A stretch of 64,000 bases of DNA from an uncultured Nonlabens sp. GTDB lineage: Bacteria; Bacteroidota; Bacteroidia; Flavobacteriales; Flavobacteriaceae. The position numbers and the translations under genes are program-made. Positions within the stretch are counted from its first letter, which is position 1, and each line of letters opens with the position of its first letter. Location: contig CANLKV010000001.1 of NCBI GenBank assembly GCA_947491755.1, forward strand, positions 620,001 through 684,000. Reading direction: 5' to 3'. The notes under the pieces are model-generated. The model had not been told where the DNA came from. It searched no databases and saw nothing but the letters and a program-made list of their open reading frames with translations. Shown here piece after piece: positions 15,495 to 23,874 of the stretch.

Positions 15495-16628
15495 ATGCGT
15501 AAGATTCAAATGGTTGACTTAAAGAGTCAATATGAAAAAATAAAGTCAGAGGTTGATAAAAATGTAATGGAGGTTATTGACTCTACAGCATTTATTAACG
15601 GTCCAGAGGTTCATGCATTCCAGAAAGAGCTGGAAGACTACTTAAATGTAAAACATGTGATCCCTTGTGCTAATGGGACAGATGCGTTGCAAATAGCCAT
15701 GATGGGGTTAGGATTACAACCAGGTGACGAGGTAATTACAGCAGATTTTACATTTGCTGCAACAGTAGAGGTTATCGCTTTGCTCAACTTGACACCAGTT
15801 TTAGTCGATGTTAACCCGTTTGATTTTAATATTGACGTAGAGGCTATCAAACGTGCTATAACTCCTAAAACTAAGGCCATTGTGCCTGTTCATTTATTTG
15901 GTCTGGCTGCAAATATGGATGAAATAATGGCACTAGCTCAAGAACACGATTTGTTTGTCATTGAAGATAATGCACAAGGTATAGGTGCTAATTATATGCA
16001 TGCAGATGGAACTAAGTCTAAAACAGGAACCATAGGACACGTAGGGACGACTTCATTCTTTCCCTCTAAAAACCTAGGATGTTATGGTGATGGTGGTGCC
16101 ATTTTTACAAATGATGATGACCTTGCCCACACCTTGCGTGGTATTGTCAATCACGGTATGTACGAGCGTTACCACCACGATGTGGTAGGAGTCAACTCAA
16201 GGCTTGATTCTATGCAGGCCGCTGTATTGCGCATAAAGTTGCGTCATCTTAACGAATATAATAAGGCACGTCGCGACGCCGCACGTAAATACACTGCTGC
16301 CTTTGCTCAAGAAGAGAATATCATTACACCCCTTATATGTGATAATTGTGATTGCCATGTATTCCATCAATACACACTTACTATAAAAAATGCTGATCGT
16401 GATGCGCTAGTGAAGCATTTGAATGAACAAGGGATTCCTTGTGGTATTTATTATCCTATACCATTACATAAACAAAAAGCTTATCAGGATGACCGTTATA
16501 ATGAGGGCGACTTCCCGGTAACTAATCAATTGGTCAAGGAATGTATATCGCTACCTATGCATACTGAGCTAGACGATGACCAGATAGAATTTATTACAAC
16601 TGTGATAAAAGATTTTGTCAATAAGTAA
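15495..16628 (+). CDS. DegT/DnrJ/EryC1/StrS-family sugar aminotransferase
   Basis: This 377-residue PLP-dependent enzyme, from ATG 15495 (MRKIQMVDLKSQY), transfers an amino group to keto-sugars. The cofactor Lys lies in TSFFPSKNLGCYGDGG; other family motifs are GTDALQIAMMGLGLQPGDEVIT and the VNSRLDSMQAAVL loop. It is closest in appearance to WbpE-type enzymes that make aminated sugars for LPS O-antigen. It is divergent from the KDO transferase, which fits an envelope-polysaccharide role. The substrate cannot be fixed from sequence. Confidence 0.9.
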   Translation: MRKIQMVDLKSQYEKIKSEVDKNVMEVIDSTAFINGPEVHAFQKELEDYLNVKHVIPCANGTDALQIAMMGLGLQPGDEVITADFTFAATVEVIALLNLTPVLVDVNPFDFNIDVEAIKRAITPKTKAIVPVHLFGLAANMDEIMALAQEHDLFVIEDNAQGIGANYMHADGTKSKTGTIGHVGTTSFFPSKNLGCYGDGGAIFTNDDDLAHTLRGIVNHGMYERYHHDVVGVNSRLDSMQAAVLRIKLRHLNEYNKARRDAARKYTAAFAQEENIITPLICDNCDCHVFHQYTLTIKNADRDALVKHLNEQGIPCGIYYPIPLHKQKAYQDDRYNEGDFPVTNQLVKECISLPMHTELDDDQIEFITTVIKDFVNK

Positions 16629-16650
16629 ATCGAGTTGATGATGTAGTTTT

Positions 16651-16666
16651 CGCTTTCGCCAAAGCG
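16651..16666. repeat. Palindrome variant CGCTTTCGCCAAAGCG (intergenic)
   Basis: One mismatch from the iterated 16-mer; downstream of the aminotransferase gene. Confidence 0.85.
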
Positions 16667-16706
16667 TTACCAGCCAGAAGCATTACTGCATTTATGACCA
16701 TTCATA

Positions 16707-16742
16707 AACACTCTAGCAAATTTGTCGCTAGGGTGTTTTTTA
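16707..16742 (+). terminator. Terminator after the DegT aminotransferase gene
   Basis: Arms 16707-16717 and 16727-16737 (AACACTCTAGC/GCTAGGGTGTT, with G-T pairs) are followed by a run of Ts. Confidence 0.75.
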
Positions 16743-16864
16743 TATCATCGCTTCGCTAGTGAGAAAATCTCATTGCTAATTACTACAATGCGCAAACACA
16801 AATAATACAATTTGAGTGGCTGCAAAGAAGAAATGCGTAACTTTTGCTCTCAAAATCTTTTTCC

Positions 16865-18148
16865 ATGAAAAATAAGTTTCTTCTTTTCTTGTTAGGTGCC
16901 ATGTTTATATCGGCACAATCCCAGCAGGCACCCATATTTATTCATGCAGGTCATGTACTAGACGCAGAGTCAGGGGTGTGGAATGATCAAATGACTATCG
17001 TTGTTAACGGTGCAGAAATCTCACGCGTTGAAGAAGGTTATACAAACGTACCGCAAGACGTCAGGTATATTGATTTGAAAGATCAGTGGGTGATGCCCGG
17101 CTTTACAGATATGCACGTACACATGGAAACAGAGTATAATCCACAGGCTTATATTTCAAAATTTGTGGATGATCCAGCAGATGTAGCCTACAATTCTGTA
17201 GCATTTGCAGAAACTACTTTACTAGCTGGCTTTACAACAGTACGAGATCTAGGGGGAAGTGGTATTAATATAAGTTTGAGAGATGCTATTAATGCAGGTA
17301 AAATTCCTGGCCCACGCATTTTTACAGCAGGTAAGTCAATCGCAACCACAGGAGGACACGCAGACCCCACAAATGGCGGTAATCAAGCGTTTATGGGAGA
17401 TCCTGGCCCACGAGAGGGTGTTATAAATGGTACAGATGATGCTAGGGAAGCAGTGCGTCATCGCTATAAAAATGGTGCTGACTGTATAAAAATCACAGCA
17501 ACTGGTGGTGTTTTAAGTGTTGCAAAAAACGGTAGCAATCCCCAGTTTACATTAGAAGAAATCAAGGCAATTACAAGTACAGCTGCAGATTATGGTATGC
17601 ATGTAGCAGCGCATGCTCATGGTGATGAGGGTATGCAACGCGCTGTATTAGGAGGTGTAAAAACCATTGAACATGGTACCTACATGAGTAACGAGACCAT
17701 GGACCTCATGAAAAAAATGAATTGCTACCTAGTGCCTACTATAACAGCAGGCAAAGAAGTGGCTCTTAAGGCAGAAGAAGATGGGTTTTATCCAGCAATT
17801 GTGGTGCCCAAAGCAAAAGCTGTTGGACCTCAAATACAGGGAATGTTTGAACGAGCTTACAAGCTCGGTGTCCCTATTGTTTTTGGTACGGATGCAGGAG
17901 TATATGCTCACGGTAAAAATGCTAAGGAATTTAAATATATGGTAGAGGTAGGAATGCCCGTTATGGAAGCTTTACAAAGCGCGACCATCATACCAGCACA
18001 GATTTTAAACCAACGGGATAAAATAGGTCAAATAAAAAACGGATTTTTTGCAGATGTTGTTGCAGTAAGCGAGAATCCAGAGGATAACGTAACGGTACTA
18101 GAGCAGGTTAACTTTGTCATGAAAGATGGCAAGATTTATAAAAATTAA
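16865..18148 (+). CDS. Secreted amidohydrolase (imidazolonepropionase/prolidase-like)
   Basis: This 427-residue protein from ATG 16865 has a signal peptide (MKNKFLLFLLGAMFISAQ). The amidohydrolase metal site is visible as PGFTDMHVHME, with GFTTVRDLGG, CIKITATGGV, HVAAHAHGDEG, TIEHGTYM and FGTDAGVYAHG further on. The family hydrolyses amide bonds, often Xaa-Pro dipeptides or cyclic amides, and this branch is exported to the periplasm. The alternative start at 16844 adds seven residues before the signal and is less likely. It stands alone; the substrate is unknown. Confidence 0.88.
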   Translation: MKNKFLLFLLGAMFISAQSQQAPIFIHAGHVLDAESGVWNDQMTIVVNGAEISRVEEGYTNVPQDVRYIDLKDQWVMPGFTDMHVHMETEYNPQAYISKFVDDPADVAYNSVAFAETTLLAGFTTVRDLGGSGINISLRDAINAGKIPGPRIFTAGKSIATTGGHADPTNGGNQAFMGDPGPREGVINGTDDAREAVRHRYKNGADCIKITATGGVLSVAKNGSNPQFTLEEIKAITSTAADYGMHVAAHAHGDEGMQRAVLGGVKTIEHGTYMSNETMDLMKKMNCYLVPTITAGKEVALKAEEDGFYPAIVVPKAKAVGPQIQGMFERAYKLGVPIVFGTDAGVYAHGKNAKEFKYMVEVGMPVMEALQSATIIPAQILNQRDKIGQIKNGFFADVVAVSENPEDNVTVLEQVNFVMKDGKIYKN

Positions 18149-18211
18149 TGATTGACCAGACTTAAACCATAAAGGTTTCTTGCTCGCTATACCTAGTAAA
18201 GACGCTCGGCT

Positions 18212-18280
18212 AACAAAAACACCCTATCAATTTGTAATCAGTACAACCTACAAGTTGAATTATTAAGGAGGTGTTTTGTT
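18212..18280. repeat. Long two-part imperfect hairpin, intergenic
   Basis: An outer stem (AACAAAAACACC 18212-18223 with GGTGTTTTGTT 18270-18280, one bulge) encloses an inner stem (TCAATTTGTA 18227-18236 with TACAAGTTGA 18249-18258, one G-T pair). It lies in a gap between convergent genes. It may serve as a bidirectional terminator, a small structured RNA or a decayed mobile repeat; nothing in the sequence decides which. Confidence 0.5.
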
Positions 18281-18329
18281 AAGATAAAACCCTAATAATC
18301 TTATATAATAGGCAATTACAGGATGAGCT

Positions 18330-19670
18330 CTACAGCGCTGGGTGATTTTTAAAACCTTTTGCCTCTAGGTATTTAACGTATTCTCTTGTGTTGACACGTG
18401 CCTTTAGATCATGTAGTAAATTATATAATCCGAAGAAGGTGCGGTTGATGTATAAAAAATGCTTGCTACCGCGGTTTCCATTCATTTTACGCAGTTCCTT
18501 ATCGTTGCTATATTTTTCACTTAAAGAACTTATGTGATCCCAGAACGATTCGTCTGCAAAATCAAATGTTTCTTCTTGAAAAGGCTTTGTAAATAAACTA
18601 AGCATTTCATGGAAGAGAGCAGAGAAATAAGTAATTTCTTTCTCACTATCGTCCTTTCTCAATATCTCTAATTGGAATAATTTACTTTTAAAGATTTCTG
18701 GATCATTGATACTTGCCGGTACGGCTAGCTCAAAATAAGGGGTGTAAAATTCTTCCGGTATTTGCTTGATACAACCAAAATCGATAGCAATCAACTCTTG
18801 CTCTTTTGAGATCAAGAAGTTGCCAGGATGTGGGTCTGCGTGTACGGCTTTAAGACCATGCATCTGGAACATGTAGAAATCCCATAAAGTCTGGCCTAGT
18901 TTGTCCCCTGTTTCTTGCGAGAACTCTGTATTTGCAAACTCGCTTAAATGTTGACCTGTCATCCAGTCCATGGTAATAATACGTTTACTGGATAGGTCTG
19001 GATAGTACGTAGGGAATTTTAAGTTAGGAATGTGAGAACACGCCTGGGTCATTTCTATGCTTTGTGCAACTTCTAGCGTATAGTCTGTCTCCTCTAGCAG
19101 TTTATCCTCTACCTCGGCAAAATAACGCTTGCTGTCTTCTCCTTTTAAATTAAACATTTTAATGGCAATAGGCTTTACCATTGCTAGGTCACTACCTATC
19201 GAATCTGCAACACCAGGGTATTGAATCTTTACCGCTAGTTCTTTACCATCTTTACTCGCTTTATGCACTTGACCTATACTTGCGGCATTGACAGAGTCTT
19301 TTGAGAAGGTATCATAAATTTCCTCTGGATAGGCGCCTTGATATTTTTTAAAAGTCTTTCGAACTAAGGGTGCAGACAAAGGCGGTACGCTGAATTGTGC
19401 TAGACTAAATTTTTCTACATAAGCCCCTGGTAGCAAGCTTTTATCCATTGATAGCATCTGGGCAACTTTAAGAGCACTCCCTTTTAAGTTTTTAAGCCCA
19501 TCATAAATATCACTTGCATTATCTTCATCCAGTTCACTGCGATCTATATTAGGGTTTACAGCTTTTTTTGAGTAATATTTAAGGTAATTCCCACCTATCT
19601 TCACCCCAGTCTTTACGAGTTCTGTGGTGCGACCTATTTTACTGGTAGGTATTTTATCTAATGTTTTCAT
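18330..19670 (-). CDS. AarF/UbiB/ADCK (ABC1) family atypical kinase
   Basis: This 446-residue protein has the family's KxGQ-type signature (LKGSALKVAQMLSMD), the AAAS-like nucleotide loop (NAASIGQVHKA), the catalytic VAVKIQYPG-type Lys (ELAVKIQYPG) and the HADPHPGNFL / IDFGCIKQI metal motifs. UbiB/COQ8 proteins support isoprenoid-quinone synthesis through an atypical ATPase activity. The upstream gene on the same strand encodes a TetR-fold protein 117 bases away with a palindrome between. A link to quinone or lipid metabolism is inferred. Confidence 0.9.
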   Translation of the reverse strand: MKTLDKIPTSKIGRTTELVKTGVKIGGNYLKYYSKKAVNPNIDRSELDEDNASDIYDGLKNLKGSALKVAQMLSMDKSLLPGAYVEKFSLAQFSVPPLSAPLVRKTFKKYQGAYPEEIYDTFSKDSVNAASIGQVHKASKDGKELAVKIQYPGVADSIGSDLAMVKPIAIKMFNLKGEDSKRYFAEVEDKLLEETDYTLEVAQSIEMTQACSHIPNLKFPTYYPDLSSKRIITMDWMTGQHLSEFANTEFSQETGDKLGQTLWDFYMFQMHGLKAVHADPHPGNFLISKEQELIAIDFGCIKQIPEEFYTPYFELAVPASINDPEIFKSKLFQLEILRKDDSEKEITYFSALFHEMLSLFTKPFQEETFDFADESFWDHISSLSEKYSNDKELRKMNGNRGSKHFLYINRTFFGLYNLLHDLKARVNTREYVKYLEAKGFKNHPAL

Positions 19671-19725
19671 AGCTTATGGTAGAACAACTAGATAAGTCTG
19701 GAAGTTCTTTTTTAAGGGGTTGTTA

Positions 19726-19741
19726 CGCTTTCGCGAAAGCG
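19726..19741. repeat. CGCTTTCGCGAAAGCG palindrome, copy 5 (intergenic)
   Basis: Perfect copy, symmetrical over 18 bases (19725-19742), between the TetR-like and AarF genes. Confidence 0.95.
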
Positions 19742-19787
19742 TCATGGCACAAACATTACTGCAACCGCAGCAGCATGTAATAGGTTT

Positions 19788-20471
19788 CTATGCGTTGCGT
19801 TCTTTCCACAAAAATTTACCGAAATCGAGTACAGCATCAAGTGGTGTGTTGTCAAAAACGTCAAAAATGGTGTTCACTGATTTCTCAATGGCCATGTCTG
19901 TCTTTTCAAAGCCAGGGCTATCGTCATCCATCCAGAATTTTATCAAAAATAGCATTTGAATCCAGGCACCTTCGCTATAAACACTTTCTGATCGTTCTAA
20001 TAAAATGTTGGTTTTAGACTCGTTGCGTTCCTGTATCAATTCTTTAGCAAAACCTTTTACATGCTTGCGCAGTCCTTTAAGCTGCTCCATTTTACCCATC
20101 ATTTGCTGATTTTCATGAAGAGCAAATAGTACGTAACTGCGGTTGAGCGTCAATAGTTCAAAGAAGGTGTAGAAAAAAGTAAGCATTTTCTCACGGTTGG
20201 AGAAACCGTGGTAATCCTCGCTTTTATGCGCTACATCCATGGTCATGGTAAAGAACGTATTCCATATTTCCTTACGCAGGCCTTCAAAACTCCCAAAGAA
20301 ATTGTAGAACTCTGCCTCGCTCATATCATTATGCTTGGCAAATTTGAAAACACTCTTAGGTGTTTTTTCATGTTCTAGCACATATTCCATGTAGGCGGTA
20401 ATCACGTCTTGACGTGTAACTTCTTTCTTTTTGGTCGTTTTTTTTGCTGTTGTTTTTTTAACAGTAGCCAT
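19788..20471 (-). CDS. TetR-family-like protein upstream of AarF kinase
   Basis: This 227-residue protein has a basic lysine/threonine-rich leader (TTAKKTTKKKEVTRQ), then a TetR-like N-terminal helix-turn-helix (ITAYMEYVLEHEKTPKSVFKFAKHNDMSEAEFYNFFGSF, residues about 24-62) and a large helical C-terminal domain. It is annotated as a TetR regulator in related genomes as far as I recall. COQ9, the partner of COQ8, also has a TetR fold, so a lipid-binding partner of the AarF kinase is an alternative to a DNA-binding role. The basic leader is compatible with DNA binding. Confidence 0.75.
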   Translation of the reverse strand: MATVKKTTAKKTTKKKEVTRQDVITAYMEYVLEHEKTPKSVFKFAKHNDMSEAEFYNFFGSFEGLRKEIWNTFFTMTMDVAHKSEDYHGFSNREKMLTFFYTFFELLTLNRSYVLFALHENQQMMGKMEQLKGLRKHVKGFAKELIQERNESKTNILLERSESVYSEGAWIQMLFLIKFWMDDDSPGFEKTDMAIEKSVNTIFDVFDNTPLDAVLDFGKFLWKERNA

Positions 20472-20587
20472 AATCTGTAAACTTTAATGTAAAGATACAA
20501 TCTGTTTAAACTTCTATTTTAAAAGATTAAACAAAACTGTGTTAATATTGAGTCGTTTTATATTGCATTTTACAACAAATTCAAGCA

Positions 20588-20618
20588 CAAAAAAACCGCT
20601 CTTAGTACAAGAGCGGTT
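20588..20618 (-). terminator. Terminator after the YwqK-like gene
   Basis: A perfect 10-bp stem (20594-20603 with 20609-20618) has an AGTAC loop; on the minus strand it is followed by a run of Ts. Confidence 0.8.
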
Positions 20619-20641
20619 GATCAACAATATAAAATATTCGG

Positions 20642-20998
20642 TTATGGTTGATTGCTGGCTACTGGATTTTTACTAACCCATGTGTTAACCGCAGCAATCT
20701 GGTTATCCCTATAATCTACCTCGGTCAGCTTATTGCCTTCCCAGATAAACCATTTGCCTGTTTTTTGACCATTCTCAAATTCGGCCTGAGCCGTTTTTTG
20801 ACCTTTCTGATCATAACTCAGCCATTCTCCATGACGTTTGTTGTTTAAAAAGAATCCTTTTTGTGCCACGGCACCGTTATCGTGAAAAAAGGTCGCTTCA
20901 ATCGTACCATTTTCAAGTTTCTTAAGCTCTGGCTTTACTTCTTGTGCATAAGTGATTATCCCAATCATCATTAACACTACTGTCATTACATTTTTCAT
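20642..20998 (-). CDS. Secreted MORN/YwqK-like repeat protein
   Basis: This 118-residue protein has a signal peptide (MKNVMTVVLMMIGIITYAQ) and about three MORN-like beta-hairpin repeats, seen as FFHDNGAVAQKGFFLNNKRHGEWLSYDQKG, AEFENGQKTGKWFIWEG and VDYRDNQ. Such proteins are often labelled 'YwqK family antitoxin', but here there is no toxin neighbour and the protein is exported, so that name would mislead. It is monocistronic, with its own terminator. Confidence 0.8.
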   Translation of the reverse strand: MKNVMTVVLMMIGIITYAQEVKPELKKLENGTIEATFFHDNGAVAQKGFFLNNKRHGEWLSYDQKGQKTAQAEFENGQKTGKWFIWEGNKLTEVDYRDNQIAAVNTWVSKNPVASNQP

Positions 20999-21232
20999 CG
21001 CCTTTTAATTTTAAGATACCCAAAATTAAATATAAATAAACATATAAACAACATTCAGGTAACATTAAATTTACATTAGAAACGTAAACCACTGAAAAAC
21101 AATAATAAAACATTATTTATCGATCTGATAATTGAACAAAATATGCAATAAAATATCCCTGATTTATTGGTTTTTGATCCTACATATGTATAGAATCAGC
21201 TTATTTTTGCTGCTTTATATCAAGATTTTACT

Positions 21233-22993
21233 ATGTACAGATCACATGACTGTGGCAGCTTGCGCGCCAGCGATATCGATAAAGAAGTAACACTTGCCGG
21301 ATGGGTTCAAAAAAGCCGCGATAAAGGTTTTATAGTGTGGGTTGATTTAAGAGATCGCTATGGTATCACTCAACTTATATTTGATGAAGAGCGTACGGAT
21401 AAAGCATTGATGGATCGTGCACAAAAACTAGGGCGCGAGTTTGTCATCCAGGTAAAAGGCAAGGTCATTGAACGCGAGTCAAAGAATGATAAAATCCCTA
21501 CGGGAGCCATCGAAATATTAGTACAAGACCTAAAAGTTTTAAGCGAGTCTAAAACACCACCTTTTACCATCGAGGACGATACTGATGGTGGTGAGGAACT
21601 GCGTATGAAATACCGCTATCTAGACATAAGAAGAAATCCTGTGCGGGACAATTTAATTTTTAGATCCCAGTTAGCTATGGAGGTGCGCAATTTTCTAGCT
21701 GGCAATGGTTTTATTGAGGTTGAGACACCGGTATTGATAAAATCTACACCAGAGGGAGCTCGTGACTTTGTAGTGCCGTCACGCATGAACGAGGGCCAAT
21801 TTTATGCCCTGCCACAGTCACCACAAACCTTTAAACAGTTGTTGATGGTAGGTGGTATGGACAAGTATTTTCAAATCGTCAAATGTTTTAGAGACGAGGA
21901 CCTGCGCGCAGACCGTCAGCCAGAATTCACACAAATTGACTGCGAGATGTCTTTTGTAGAGCAAGAGGATGTGTTGAACATCTTTGAAAAAATGACGCGA
22001 CACTTATTGAAAAAAGTGAAAAACGTTGACGTTACTGATTTCCCACGGATGACCTATCGTGAGGCGATGGAGAAATATGGCAATGATAAACCAGATATCC
22101 GTTTTGGGATGGAGTTTGGTGATATTTCCGCTTTCGCGAAAGCGAGAGACTTTAAAATCTTTAATGATGCACAGCTGGTCGTGGGAATCGCAGTGCCAGG
22201 TGGTGCAAGTATGACGCGCAAAGAAATTGACCAACTGATTGAATGGGTTAAAAGACCGCAAGTAGGTGCCATGGGAATGGTATATGTAAAATGCAACGAA
22301 GACGGTAGTTATAAATCCAGCGTTGATAAATTTTACACTCAAGAAGATCTCGCACAATGGGCAAATGTCACTGGTGCGCAAGCCGGTGATTTGATCTGTG
22401 TTCTTTCAGGACCAGCAGACAAAACACGCGGACAATTGAGTGCTTTAAGAATGGAAATGGCCGAACGATTAGGGCTGCGAGATACCAATGAATTTGCACC
22501 TCTGTGGGTAGTTGATTTTCCATTGTTAGAGTGGGATGAAGAAACACAGCGTTACCATGCTATGCACCATCCATTTACCTCGCCTAAACCAGAGGATATC
22601 GAAAAATTATCTACAGACCCTGGTAATGTGCGAGCAAATGCATATGATCTTGTTCTTAACGGTAATGAGATAGGTGGTGGGTCTGTGAGGATTTTTGATA
22701 AAACACTGCAGTCGCTAATGTTTGATCACCTGGGCTTCACTCCAGAAGAGGCACGAGCGCAATTCGGGTTTTTAATGGATGCATTTGAATATGGCGCGCC
22801 GCCTCATGCGGGACTTGCTTTTGGTTTTGATAGGCTGGTATCCATTCTGGGCGGTCAAGAAACCATACGTGACTTTATTGCATTTCCTAAAAATAATGCT
22901 GGGCGGGATGTTATGATTGATGCACCATCTAGAATAGACACCGCGCAACTGGAAGAATTGAATCTAGCCATTGCTGCACCTTCAAAGCATTAA
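21233..22993 (+). CDS. aspS: Aspartyl-tRNA synthetase
   Basis: This 586-residue class II synthetase charges tRNA-Asp. It has an N-terminal OB-fold anticodon domain ([24 protein letters not shown]), motif 2 ([20 protein letters not shown]), the bacterial GAD insertion domain in the middle, and motif 3 ([17 protein letters not shown]). The bacterial type and length are normal. A palindrome copy gives AFAKA near residues 299-303 in the insertion domain, a tolerant place. A TATTTTTG promoter-like element lies at 21202-21209. Confidence 0.97.
   Translation: MYRSHDCGSLRASDIDKEVTLAGWVQKSRDKGFIVWVDLRDRYGITQLIFDEERTDKALMDRAQKLGREFVIQVKGKVIERESKNDKIPTGAIEILVQDLKVLSESKTPPFTIEDDTDGGEELRMKYRYLDIRRNPVRDNLIFRSQLAMEVRNFLAGNGFIEVETPVLIKSTPEGARDFVVPSRMNEGQFYALPQSPQTFKQLLMVGGMDKYFQIVKCFRDEDLRADRQPEFTQIDCEMSFVEQEDVLNIFEKMTRHLLKKVKNVDVTDFPRMTYREAMEKYGNDKPDIRFGMEFGDISAFAKARDFKIFNDAQLVVGIAVPGGASMTRKEIDQLIEWVKRPQVGAMGMVYVKCNEDGSYKSSVDKFYTQEDLAQWANVTGAQAGDLICVLSGPADKTRGQLSALRMEMAERLGLRDTNEFAPLWVVDFPLLEWDEETQRYHAMHHPFTSPKPEDIEKLSTDPGNVRANAYDLVLNGNEIGGGSVRIFDKTLQSLMFDHLGFTPEEARAQFGFLMDAFEYGAPPHAGLAFGFDRLVSILGGQETIRDFIAFPKNNAGRDVMIDAPSRIDTAQLEELNLAIAAPSKH
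22129..22144. repeat. CGCTTTCGCGAAAGCG palindrome, copy 6 (in aspS)
   Basis: Perfect copy encoding AFAKA in the GAD-domain region. Confidence 0.95.
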
Positions 22994-23052
22994 GTCGATT
23001 GTCATGCAATACCTGAATCTGCGACTGCAATAATGTGTATTTAAATTGCTTT

Positions 23053-23325
23053 ATGAGCGCTACTAAATTTATTGGAATCTTGTTGTTGATTAGCCTGACG
23101 GTTATTGGGACGGGTTTGTACCTCAATAATAATGGTGATCCAGTGCTGGGCAATAAACTTGTAGGTTTTTCAACCCTATTTATATTTTTTATTTTGATGC
23201 CCGCCTTTATAGTGGTGCGTTATAGAAATAAGGACCTGTCAAAATTTAGCTTTACTACAAAAAGCAAGGAAGAGCAAGACCAGGAAGATCTGGACGACTG
23301 GGATGATAAAAGCCGTTTAAATTAA
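23053..23325 (+). CDS. Small membrane protein with two transmembrane helices
   Basis: From ATG 23053 this encodes 90 residues: a first helix (FIGILLLISLTVIGTGLYL), a short loop, a second helix (LVGFSTLFIFFILMPAFIVV), then a charged cytoplasmic tail (EEQDQEDLDDWDDKSRLN). No family with known function was recognised. It follows aspS by 59 bases and may be co-transcribed with it. Its stop overlaps the stop of the convergent tadA by four bases. The start at 23035 is less likely. Confidence 0.7.
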   Translation: MSATKFIGILLLISLTVIGTGLYLNNNGDPVLGNKLVGFSTLFIFFILMPAFIVVRYRNKDLSKFSFTTKSKEEQDQEDLDDWDDKSRLN

Positions 23326-23771
23326 TTGAGACGTCGCCGCTGTTTGAAAAAATTATCCAGAATAGCAGCGCATTCACTTGCTAGAATACCGTTAGTAACT
23401 AGCGTTTTAGGGTGCAATTGAGTACCCATCTGACGGTAGCCGCGGTGTGTATCGCTAGCTCCATAAACAATCCTAGAAATTTGTGACCAGTATAAAGCTC
23501 CAGCACACATCTGGCAGGGTTCTAATGTAACGTATAGCGTACAGTCTTTTAGATATTTGCCGCCTAGAAAACTCGCCCCAGCGGTGATGGCTTGCATCTC
23601 TGCATGTGCGGTAACGTCTGTAAGTGTTTCTGTAAGATTATGACCTTTTGCAATGATGCGATTATCTGTAACAATAACTGCTCCCACAGGTATTTCTCCT
23701 CGTTCTAGAGCTTGCTGCGCCTCATCTAGGGCTTTTTGCATGAAATAAGTATCGTCGTATGGTTCCATCAT
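23322..23771 (-). CDS. tadA: tRNA-specific adenosine deaminase (nucleoside deaminase)
   Basis: This 149-residue cytidine-deaminase-fold enzyme has the zinc motif HAEMQAI (the His ligand and catalytic Glu) and PCQMC (the two Cys ligands), plus IPVGAVIV and LYVTLEP. It matches TadA, which converts A34 to inosine in tRNA-Arg. The length is normal. It is convergent with the small membrane protein gene. Confidence 0.9.
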   Translation of the reverse strand: MMEPYDDTYFMQKALDEAQQALERGEIPVGAVIVTDNRIIAKGHNLTETLTDVTAHAEMQAITAGASFLGGKYLKDCTLYVTLEPCQMCAGALYWSQISRIVYGASDTHRGYRQMGTQLHPKTLVTNGILASECAAILDNFFKQRRRLN

Positions 23772-23874
23772 CGTATAAAATTAAGTGGATTATTCATACA
23801 AAACCTTGCTTACGGTAATAAATCTGTGGGTTAATCTACATGTATTGATTTGTAATAAGAAGTACCTTTGAACT

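Noticed and set aside
20642..20998. Toxin-antitoxin module suggested by YwqK resemblance
   Set aside because: The protein is exported and stands alone; no toxin-like gene is beside it.
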